From Diplocarpon mali (taxonomy: Eukaryota > Ascomycota > Leotiomycetes > Helotiales > Drepanopezizaceae), in the NCBI GenBank assembly GCA_024741835.1, contig JAENRP010000171.1, positions 30,942 to 94,941 of the forward strand: a stretch of DNA of 64,000 bases, read 5' to 3'. The notes beneath the pieces were generated by a model, which saw only the letters and a program-made list of their open reading frames with translations, was not told where the DNA came from and made no database searches. Below, piece by piece: positions 1 to 9,419 of the stretch (the stretch's first letter is position 1; each line of letters starts with the position of its first letter). Position numbers and translations under genes: made by a program.

Positions 1-80
1 CCAGTCGGCAAGATCGGTCTGGTGATGAGCAGATATGCCTTTTTGTGGCGGGCCTAGAAAACCCAGCCCACTGATTGCAG

Positions 81-1011
81 TCCGGACACCAATACAGTGA
101 AGGCTTCTTCGTGTATCAGATGCTAACGCCTCATCTCCAGTATCTCCTGGAACACATGGGCTTTACTGCAGCTTTGGTACGTAATCAAGTCTCCTTATCC
201 AATTTTAACATCCATCTTTATGATGAGCATTTTAGATGACGAGTCTGATCCGGTTTACCGATGTTGACACGACCCAAATTAAACCATTCATGCCAACTGA
301 TCTTTCATTGGAACAGCCCTCACTTGCGTTGATTCATTTTGCGGCGTGAGCTTACTTAAATCTTCAGCTATCTCCTAATAATCCACGGCATTCGTCCCAC
401 TCAATTATCCAGCATTGCGCGCAGGTAGTCGCCAAATCACACAACAGATCCTCTCCTGCATGGATACTCTCTGTAAGCTTTTATCTTTTGATCCCAGGCG
501 GACCTCAAGCACAATGATGACATCGACCGACAACGACAAGCATATGTCCGAGCCTTCGAGCGGTGACGAGTCTGTCTTTACTGAACAAGCTCTGATTATC
601 TTCTTGTAATGTTACGCCTTTTACGACCACCGCTAACAATGATTTTAAGGAATTCTTCTCTAATCTCGCGGGCTTAGGCCCATTGTCGAGTTACCGGCCC
701 GTCTCTTGTCCCGGAACTCAAGTATGTATTTGATCCTTTCTCTTTTCTCATGTTCATTCAAATGATGATCAATTTATCACGACGGTCAACATAAGCCACA
801 CGTTGGTATTGATGAGAATGCCTGTGACAAGGCTGTAGATCTGATTCACATCCGGAACATACTCCTGGGCTCTAGAATTATACTCAGTGAGCACATACTG
901 ACTGTACTAGAGGAATCTCAACTTATGGTAGATTACTTGATTCGGACCTGGTGTAAAAAACTAGAGCCTAGACAGCGGATAGAGATTTTAAATGAGAGCT
1001 GCATAAATTAA
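81..1011 (+). pseudogene. 3' part of an unrecognised multi-exon gene, possibly decayed
   Basis: Protein-like frames run along the plus strand from the left edge. One exon (about 81-176) ends in frame at a good donor (GTACGT). A 59-bp intron ends TTTTAG at 235, and the next exon (236-345) keeps the same phase. A piece near 429-472 (RQITQQILSC...) fits the following phase. A final open stretch from about 796 ends at TAA 1009-1011 and contains HIRNILLGSR and LEPRQRIEIL. Between 473 and 795 I could not find splicing that keeps one frame, and an in-frame TGA sits at 72-74. The gene is therefore either a decayed remnant or one whose middle exons I misread. Its 5' part lies outside the window. I do not recognise the family. 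Confidence 0.3.
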
Positions 1012-1734
1012 ATCGATCATATCATATCGTACATCCGTTTGATCTTTGGCATTGCGTTCTGCAATACTTCTGCCACCCATCCAATATTTGTAAATGATAA
1101 ATCCATACTTCTGCGATCTTTCAGCGTTTGGGCCACCTGTCCTGTCATTTCTGAGTCTGTTGGTCGACAGCTGAATTTTTCATCCAGCTCCCATTCTCCT
1201 AGTCATCTGCTACGAACATCCAAGTCCACAGCGTGTGATTGAAGAGTCCACCGTTCACACGTTCGACTTGATCACTTATTAGGTAGCAATTGGGATGTGT
1301 GCAGCAAAGGCGCTGTCGATGCGTCGCTTCATTCGTGCAGAATTCACAAGATCTGTACATGCATCTCTCTGCTCTCCCCACTCATAGCCGACTCATTATG
1401 TCAGCGCCCACTCCAATCCCTGCAGTATCTCCATATTACTCGTTCTGTGTTCTGTGTTCACTGTTCTGTGACTTGTATACATCTATTAACCCCAAAGATC
1501 CCATGTGCCACCCGACTATTGTTACGAGACAAGAGCCATGGGCCTGAGTTTTTCGGATTTGCTGTCTTGCGTGGTGCTGGTATAACTGGGTATAATGCGA
1601 GAAGTTCCAAGACTAGTTTAGTTTTAGGCATAAGTTTTGCTGTCACGTTATGCTCGTATGAGGCGTTCAGGCGTGCAATATTGCGCCTGTCACGGTTCCT
1701 TCGGTTCGCAACTCTCACATACGAATAGCCACTT
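1012..1734. other. Intergenic, no gene recognised
   Basis: About 720 bp. Overlapping short open frames occur on both strands near 1290-1730, but none shows a motif, splice structure or recognisable family. The right end is presumably the 3' untranslated region of the carboxypeptidase gene. Confidence 0.4.
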
Positions 1735-3955
1735 TCAGGACATCGATATCGAGCCCAGAATGCTCAGAATTGGTACAACCAGTACCATCCTATCAAGCTT
1801 CCAAGTCTCACTTCCGCGCGACTTCCTCGAGCTCGGTGTAGCAGTAGCCGTGTAGAGCCCTGTGAGAACCTGCGTGGTAGTCGTGACAGTTGTCGTCCCC
1901 GTACTGCCCGATGCAGTCGAGCTCGTGGTTGACGAGCTGACAGAGCTCCAGTCGTCGGCACTATCATACAGAATACCGTTTATGATGACGCCTTCCCCGT
2001 TCACAATCATCTGTTTCTGGTCGCCAGTGCACGTATCCGGGATATTGCGCTGGAAGCAGGTAGCAGAGGGGGACGAGGGGAGAGCGGCGGTGTGGGTTGC
2101 ATTTAGGGGCCCGGTGGTGTTGTAGAGAGAGCGGTTTATTAATTCTCCCGTGGATACCGATGTCCCGCTCATGATGCGTGCAAAGACTTGAAAGGCGGTT
2201 TCAGGCTGGTAAGCTGGTACGCTGTGGCCTGCGTCGTAGATGCGGCTGAAGGAAAGGTTTCCATATTGCCTGACAACGCCGCCAATGTATGAGTTGTTAA
2301 CTATGATTGGAGCGTAGCCCGAGTTGGCGAAGATGGAAGCGTAGGATGGGGACGTTGCTTCGGCTACAGCGAGTGAGATAGCTTCACCGCCGAGCCAATT
2401 GCAGATATAGTCTCGGTCGCCGTACATGAATCCTACTCTGATGCCAGCATTCAGGAGTGCAGCAATGTCTGGAATAGGGGCCATCCGCTCATAGTCTCCT
2501 GTAGAAGTGAAAGCAGACACGACTTGCTGGTTCGTTTGTGTAAAGTTGACCGGTGACCCGATTGCAGCTTGGACCGATGCTGTATTCAAGTACTCCAAGT
2601 ACGTGCTCGGGGGAAAAGAATCTGGCGTGTAGTGAGAGATGTCGTATATACTTCTCCCGGCATCATAGTAAGGTTCTATCACATTGACGGAGCAGGTGCT
2701 GTATGCACTACCGCAAATGCTATTGACTGAGCTGACGTCGCCCTGATTATCTGGATCCTGGCTGACTACAGCAATACGACATCGTTTGATTAGCTCTTGA
2801 CATCCTGCTGGGGAAAAGAAGCTGGCGCTTGCGAGTTTTGCTCGTGTTGGGTTGATGGCCGCCAATCCATATGTATTATTAACAGCCATTGCCGGGTAGA
2901 ACGGTGCTTGTATCAAATCATCAACACAGCCATTGACAATCCCGAGAGACGCGAGCTTAATTTCGATGTTACCGGTCCGGGAAATAGTTCCATTGGAACG
3001 ACGCTTGTTTTGCTCTTCCCAGATACTGGCAAATGCAGGGCCATATTTGCCACCATAGCTCTCTGCAAACAAATGCACACCCATCGTTGTGCTACTGTTT
3101 GGTCCATACTCGGGAAAAGCCCCAAGAAAACCTTGAAGCATATGCCAAATAGCCATCCCCGCAATCTGGGTGGTATTTGCGGTGTTGTTAACATCGAGGG
3201 AGCTGAAAGTACCGTTCATGAAAGTTGAGCCTGGCTGCGAGCTTGGTAGAACTTGCGGGGGGGTGTATAGATCGGAGGTAAGGAGATCGAGGGAGCCATT
3301 GGTCGGCGTGTCGTAGGAGAAGCCGACTTGGTTTGGCTGTAAAAAGGTTAGTTAATGACAATCGATGGCAATGATTTATGCAACGAGTTGGTGGGTCGAG
3401 TCAGGCCAGAGGAAATGTATCTTGGCAGAATCTCTTGTATCCTTCGTTGGGGCAACAGCAAATTGCGCAGAGAGTACGCCTTTTGATAGGTGTCTATCAA
3501 ATCCAAGAGGTTCGACCGGCCAAGAAATAGTCGCATACCTGATCAATAAACAGCATATTCGACCCACGATCCCATCCCCAATCCCTAACTTTCGTCCCCA
3601 GTTTGCCCAAGCCCTCTTCTATCACTTCGCAAGGACCATTCTCATTAAAGAACCCGATCATTGAACTGGATCCTGGACCCCCATTTAACCATATTGTGAG
3701 CTGATCCGTGGTATCCCTCGCACCCACAAACCAAAAGAATATGTTTGTCGAGTATCGCCCGGGTATGTGAACCCATCCTGTGTATTGCTGCTGGGTCGCA
3801 AAGGCAGTCTCGCAGGTACCTGGTGGCGGAGACTTAAAGGAAATGGTTATGTTCCCGTCAACAGGAGATTTGATTGTCGTTACGTTCACCGCGGCAGGCG
3901 GGAATTGAGCGAGGGTGAAGGCGAAAAAGAAGGGGAAAAGGTAGAGAAAATACAT
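1735..3955 (-). CDS. Serine carboxypeptidase (peptidase family S10), secreted, probably cell-surface anchored
   Basis: Two exons, 3955-3539 and 3336-1735, with an intron (GTATGC...TTACAG) between them in phase 0, encode 672 residues. Family S10 enzymes remove C-terminal residues from peptides in vacuoles or outside the cell. The oxyanion motif LNGGPGSSS lies near residue 90-100. The nucleophile Ser is in AESYGGKYG (about residue 232), the Asp in YGDRDYICNW (about 446-448) and the His in DAGHSVPAYQPE (about 510), so the triad is complete. The N-terminus (MYFLYLFPFFFAFTLA) is a signal peptide. After the catalytic domain comes a Ser/Thr-rich stretch (about 603-641) and a short hydrophobic end (about 657-670), which suggests a GPI anchor signal rather than a vacuolar enzyme. 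There are many N-glycosylation sequons. Family assignment is firm; the anchor is inferred. Confidence 0.93.
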
Positions 3956-5862
3956 TGTCTTTTACTCATGGTTCGATTATTTGCGATAATACGGGCCAAC
4001 GAGTGTGGTGGTTGATTGTGAAGGATGAGAGCGCATCCTTGCGCCGCAGGCTCTCAATTCTCTGTACGCGATTGAGAAAAGCATTGGTCTGTGCGGAAAT
4101 GTCAGCATCAACCGCGGGTTTGACGAGCACAGACATGAGCAATTAGTAACTTGAAGCACTGCTGTTAAATACATATGTATGTACATATACATATATCGAG
4201 TTAAAATTGATCTACTTGAGAGCTTCTCCCTAATTCTTAAGCCGCTGCTACTACAGCTTACTACTATGCCCTACTCTTCGGCCGATGGAACTAGTTTTGT
4301 CTTAAAATAGACAGGAACTCCGCAAGCCCTCAAGTTACAATCTCCGAAGCTGTCTTCGAAGCTATCAGCGAGACTATCTCTGATACTATCAATGGATTCA
4401 CGGTCAAGGAAGAATCTGAGTAGTTAATTGTATTTCAAAGACCTGAATTTTTACTTTGAGATCAGATTTGAAGTAGTTTAATTGCAAGAATTGGAAGAGA
4501 TCCTTCTATTATCTACAACATTGTATATTGAAAGTTGATAAGGAAACTTACTGTATAATCTTGTTTAATCTCCCACTGAAACTGAGACTTATTTTAACAT
4601 TAGATCTTTCTTAACAGAAGCTTGCGAGTCTCATAGGCAACTCGTGGGTGGCATTGAGTTTTTGAAAACTCTACGGATTTGTCTTTACCAGCAAAAATAA
4701 GGAAAGGAATATGCAGCCAACGAATGTTAATAGGTCCGCGGCTAATAATAGTCCCTAAATCACGATTAATTATGCCGCATACTTCGAACAGACAATAAAA
4801 ACTGCCAGTTTAGGCTCGTAGGAGCAGCAGTCATCAGTTCGTATAATTTGTTACTAGGAAATGATATATAAGTCTCTGTCGCCAGTATGCTAGGTCAAGA
4901 TTCGGAGACATTTTCCAAGGAAATCGTCTAGCCGAAGCGAGAAACCAATAGCAACAACGCCGGAGAAGTCACCAGCCAAGATAACCGCTTGGGCTACCTG
5001 ACGTGGGTCACTGGCCGAATCCCAGCTCGCAAGGAGCACTGTAATTTCCAAATATGTTAAGCAATCTTTAATGTTGGAGTCTAGCCTGACTACAGAAGAA
5101 TATTCACCAACAATCCAAAGTTAAGTTGGGTTCAATGGTGTGATGAAACCATTCTAGACGATTACTGCCCTCTCCTATTCAAGCACTACAGCCACCAGCT
5201 GTCTAGAAACACGCTTGAAAAACGACAGCACAGCCAGGGTCTGGTTCGCACACGCCCTCACCATACGCGACACGTCCTTCCTCCCCCTCAAAAAACTCTC
5301 TCTGGAACTATGAAATTCCCGCCGAGATGCTTCTGTCTCCAAGTGATATGAAATCCCTTGTAATACCCTCACGTGCCTAAACATCGTAGACAAATCTGCA
5401 ACACTGGGATAGGCTGCAAGTGTAACGACGAGAAAGAACAGCGCAAAGCTATAACGCGGCAGTCGAGGGCCTCGACAAGTTACAGGATCAGAGAGATATC
5501 ATTGCCGCTAGCAGTGCAGGCGATGGCTTTTAGGGAAAAGGTGAGTAATTAACATGATGAGCCGATGGATCAGTTAAACTCTACCAAGAGAGAGCTTGCG
5601 CACTTTGTGATCTTGAAAGATAGAAATATAAGCACTTTTGCCGTTTGTCTATCAGAAAGCAATTCTCTACCAAAACTACTTCACTAGCAGCAAGGTAGGC
5701 AAAACTTACCTAGATCTTCTTCAAATTACCTAGGGATTGCAATCAGGAAAGTTAGCTCATTGACAGTCTGCTTGCGATACTAAATATAAACGAAGCTCTC
5801 TCATATTGATATATTTGGCTAGCTTATGTAATATTCTCTATCTACGTCGCAATACTTAATAA
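3956..5862. other. AT-rich gene-free stretch
   Basis: About 1.9 kb without a convincing coding frame on either strand. The centre (about 4150-4900) is visibly AT-rich with many TpA steps and frequent stops in all frames. This is the appearance of repeat-induced point mutation or an old transposon relic, but no terminal repeats or transposase motifs could be found by eye. A 72-codon frame on the minus strand at 5175-5393 has no recognisable content. Confidence 0.45.
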
Positions 5863-6984
5863 TCACTGAGTATCAGGCGGTAATGTCTCATTAGCAGGCT
5901 CCAAAGCTCTTTCTTTCGTTTTGCCTTTCATAGCTCCCACACCAACGAACTTCATGACCCATTCTCTGACTCGCCGCGTCTTCTCCACCTGCGGATGAAC
6001 GCCCTCCCCAACACCCACCAGATCAGCCGCGCTGTAACAACCTCCTACATCCGTCTTATCCTCTCGATTTCTGTACAGGAGATGCACCTTCGTCATCTCC
6101 TTCCTTAGACTCTGCCCATATACTCTCCCTCGAAAGCTATTTAGTGCCACGTTCCGCATCAGCACGATGTCCTGTGGCCTCAAGCCCTCCAGAACACTCC
6201 TCATATCCCCTTCCACGGGCCGAGCAGAAGATATCCAGAAATTGACTGCAAACCCTGACTTGGTCTCGTCGCCAACAAGAACCTCAATGAGTGGTACGTC
6301 AGCTCCTCGTCGAGTCCTGACAGCACGGGGTTCTGGCACTGAAATGATACCGACTATTAGATTGACAGTCATGGTCTGTGGTTGAATAAAGTTCAAATAC
6401 TCTGCTTTTGGTATGTCCTTGATGTTGGTAAGACGTCCGGAAATAGGCACTTCCATTGTCTGCTCTGTGACTGGAAATGTAGACTCAAATGAAGATGAGC
6501 TAAATGAGAATTCATCACTGGTGAACGAAGCTGGGCCATGCGAAGCTGGAGCGATTTGAGATGATGGGACATCTTCATGGCAGGTGTATGATTCTTCGTA
6601 GAACTGCGAGAGAACTTGTGAGATCTGTGCTTGGGTCGTGACGAATGAGTCTCCTGATATTGGGGACTGAGAGATCTCCGGTTGGACTAAGGAGATTGTG
6701 AAGAACGAAGCTCCTTCATCACCTGAGTGTGAGTAGCCTGTGAATAATCGATGTTCATCGAAGCCATCGGGTTGGATGAGTCCTGCAGTCAGATGTTGAC
6801 GATCTAGGGGTAGAGATCTCCATCGTGGGTGTGTGGACGGAGCTAATATTGGATCGGTACGGCCGTTCTCAACACCCATAAATCGAGCAATAGGGTCAAT
6901 GAAGGTATCGAGGAGGTCATCTTGATCCCACTCGAGAGATTTTGCTAAAGGAGCTCCCGTGAACAGAATCAGGCCTTGACCCAT
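5863..6984 (-). CDS. Hypothetical protein with an OB-fold-like C-terminal domain
   Basis: A single exon encodes 373 residues from ATG at 6984; the codon three positions upstream is TTG. The first half is low in complexity and rich in Ser, Phe and Glu (for example SFTSDEFSFSSSSFESTF), suggesting disorder. From about residue 200 a compact region begins (MTVNLIVGIISVPEPR, then VPLIEVLVGDETKSGF, LRPQDIVLMRNVAL). Its pattern of beta strands around a charged loop looks like a nucleic-acid-binding OB fold, such as those in RPA, telomere or Shieldin-type proteins. This is a reading of the sequence pattern, not a motif match. The C-terminal tail is basic then acidic. The gene diverges from the AIM32-like gene across about 355 bp. 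A role in single-stranded DNA or telomere biology is possible but unproven. Confidence 0.6.
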   Translation of the reverse strand: MGQGLILFTGAPLAKSLEWDQDDLLDTFIDPIARFMGVENGRTDPILAPSTHPRWRSLPLDRQHLTAGLIQPDGFDEHRLFTGYSHSGDEGASFFTISLVQPEISQSPISGDSFVTTQAQISQVLSQFYEESYTCHEDVPSSQIAPASHGPASFTSDEFSFSSSSFESTFPVTEQTMEVPISGRLTNIKDIPKAEYLNFIQPQTMTVNLIVGIISVPEPRAVRTRRGADVPLIEVLVGDETKSGFAVNFWISSARPVEGDMRSVLEGLRPQDIVLMRNVALNSFRGRVYGQSLRKEMTKVHLLYRNREDKTDVGGCYSAADLVGVGEGVHPQVEKTRRVREWVMKFVGVGAMKGKTKERALEPANETLPPDTQ

Positions 6985-7339
6985 ACTGATCAAATCCGGC
7001 GTATCTTCTCGGACCCAACGGAGTATCCGGACACATATTAAGCTTCAAGATATTTAAGCAACCTGATGGCCAGCTGGTGACTGCGTTCTAGTATTTCTCT
7101 TTTCATTTCAGGTTTCGCGAGCATTCTCAGCCCTTTTGGAAATACAGAATACAAACCCAATACAACAAAAGGTGTTCGCCAGGTTGCTGCGTTGTTGTTG
7201 TCGGTGTTGTTGTTTGGGCTTGGCACTCGTTAGCAAATCTGATAAGCCCGACTAACCTATTAAAAGCTACTTAATAGCGGATCTGATTAGCAGCGACGGT
7301 GTTCGGACCCCTCCACGGAATAGCGTCACCTGCCCCGCC
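6985..7339. promoter_or_regulatory. Divergent promoter region between the OB-fold-like and AIM32-like genes
   Basis: The 355 bp between two outward-facing start codons must hold both promoters. A 62-codon minus-strand frame (7038-7226) that begins with GTG looks slightly protein-like (EMKREILERSHQLAIRLLKY). It could be an upstream exon of the minus-strand gene, but no clean donor joins it to 6984. Confidence 0.4.
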
Positions 7340-8521
7340 ATGTCTTATAAAAACAACAATGACCCCTCGGTTCCGCCAGTATCAGAAAAGCGCAACATAA
7401 CTATGGCGAGCACTTTCAAATCCTTACTGAGTTCTGCAAGAAATACTATGGCAGCTGCCGCTGTGCTAACCGGTCCGTCAACTCCAGGAGAAAGCCCAGC
7501 TTGCAATGAGCTTTTTCCCAAGGTCAACCCAGCAGTGGACGGATACGGCTGTGACCAAGACTGCTCATCATGTGTGGTAAAATACCCAAGAGGTTTCAAA
7601 ATAGAGGAAGAGGACAAACTATATGGGCATGTCAAAGGATGGGATACACATGTTTTGGTCGCGACTGGGAAAACGGATTGGGTACGGGATGTTGCAGATG
7701 AAAAAGGGTCTCTAATGGAAGCCATCGAGAAGAAGGCAGATGTGAAGATCAGCAATGGCGTAAGCAGCACCACTTTTCTAGGAAGAAGCGCGTGCTAATT
7801 CCATTAGTAGCGACTTATGCTTTCGGCCTCGAATATACCTACCCCGAACCATTCCTCAGATTATGCAGAGCCTACCACTGTCCTCCTCTTGCCAGCGTTC
7901 ATCATCATTGAAAATGTCACTCCCAAATCTGTGAACACATTAATCTCTCAGTATATCAACAAAGGCCCTACGAATACAACACCTCTTGGTCCGTTCTCTA
8001 TACCCACATCTTTACCAGATTCGCTCCCCATCGCCGAACAGATAACTTCGAGGCCTTCTCCGCACCGAGCTCTTATCTTGCTCTGCTCGCAAAAGACTCG
8101 GGATGCAAGATGCGGGCAATCAGCTCCGTTATTAAGGAAGGAAATGGAGAGACATCTCCGGGTATATGGGCTCTACAGAGATCTGGACGACGAGCGGCCA
8201 GGCGGAGTTGGTATATATTTCATCTCACATGTCGGGGGACATAAATATTCCGCCAATGTCATGATATACCGGAAAGCAGATGCTTTCGGGCTGGACAAGG
8301 TTGAGCGAAGCAAGCTAGCTGGAGAAGTATGCCCGCCTCCTCAGAAGCCTTCATCTGATGAAGCACAAGAGGGTGCAGCTCAGTGTATGTGGCTTGCTAG
8401 AGTACGACCAGAGGATTGTGAGGGTATTATCAAGTATACAGTGCTGCAAGGGAAGCTTATCAAGCCTGAGAGTCAGCTGAGAGCTGGATTTGACAGACAG
8501 AGAGGAGTGTACAGTTGGTAG
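7340..8521 (+). CDS. AIM32: AIM32/Apd1-type [2Fe-2S] thioredoxin-like ferredoxin (sucrase/ferredoxin-like family)
   Basis: Exons 7340-7759 and 7811-8521 (51-bp intron GTAAGC...TTAGTAG, phase 0) encode 376 residues. Yeast Aim32 and Apd1 carry a C-terminal thioredoxin-like ferredoxin domain that binds a 2Fe-2S cluster through two Cys and two His. Aim32 works in mitochondrial redox quality control. Here the predicted ligands are visible: C-x8-C in LLCSQKTRDARCG (about C232 and C241) and H-x3-H in ISHVGGHKYSAN (about H280 and H284). An N-terminal Cys cluster, GCDQDCSSCVV (about residues 70-80), precedes the domain, as in relatives. The N-terminus is Ser/Ala/Arg-rich (MASTFKSLLSSARNTMAAA from the second Met), so mitochondrial import from an internal start is plausible. 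The family call is solid; choosing Aim32 over Apd1 rests on the C-x8-C spacing. Confidence 0.85.
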
Positions 8522-9419
8522 GGTGAGACTGGGGGTTCTCATGACTATGGTGTAATTTTTGGCTTGTAAATACCTAGATTTCTGGCATTAGATGAAATTG
8601 GAAACGGAGAATTGCTTATCTGTCACAGGACTCTTGTCACATTGCTTCTGTCCGCCTCGTGATCCCAGAGTTGTGGGAGACTTACTAAACAGAAGCATTA
8701 ACCGTACACGTCTCAGAGCACAACAGTAGAAAACTAGCACTCCTGACCCGCGTATGACTAGCACTTTACAAGCGTAGGATTAGCGATTCATTATCAGGCT
8801 GAGGGAATCTTACCGAATAGGTTGCCCATATCAGAAATAGCTTCGCAGAAATTTCTTTCTGTGCTGAAAAGATGTTATCACATAGGTACAAAGGAGTTAA
8901 GCGAGGCGAGAAAGGGGTGCTGTCCATTAAAGACACTTATGCATAGTTATTCCTCCTAGTTGATCGATTTCAGAAAACCCATAGATTGGAATTTGGACTC
9001 TGAGTTCTTCCTAATCCTTAAAGTCGCGCTATTGTGTTTTTCTGATGTGAAGACATTCCTGAGTCACTCTCATCTTTCATATGAAATTGTGATTCACAAA
9101 GATCAACTTATTGGCCATATTGTTGACGCCACCAATTGGTTCTCTTCATGCCAGTGGAAATATATCATAAAAACAACTGGCTTCTACGTACTTGCAACTG
9201 CAAAAAGCTCCACCCTATCGGTGTGCAGGATCATGGTATCACGTGACGTCAAGACCCGGCCGGCGTTGCCACTAGCAACCAGAATATCAACATTGATCAA
9301 CGTGGGGGAAGAGCGATCTTCCTTCTCTATTTTTGACATGACTCCCATTATATGCGCCATTACAGCATAATACTTACCGAATAAGCAAAATCTGTCGTGG
9401 CAACATAATTGTTGCTATC
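8522..9419. other. Intergenic, holds 3' and 5' flanks
   Basis: About 900 bp. A 136-codon plus-strand frame (8960-9370) has no protein-family features and overlaps the promoter of the next gene. Apart from the element at 9240-9251, nothing specific is seen. Confidence 0.5.
9240..9251. promoter_or_regulatory. Overlapping E-box and CRE-type palindromes (CACGTGACGTCA)
   Basis: CACGTG (9240-9245) overlaps TGACGTCA (9244-9251), about 170 bp upstream of the ATG at 9420. The first is the bHLH (Cbf1-like) core and the second the bZIP (CREB/ATF) core. Two perfect palindromes sharing two bases suggest a composite binding site. Function is inferred from the sequence only. Confidence 0.45.

Noticed and set aside
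8960..9370. 136-codon plus-strand frame before the GBD/FH3 gene
   Set aside because: No motif or family resemblance; it covers the promoter of the next gene, including the CACGTGACGTCA element.
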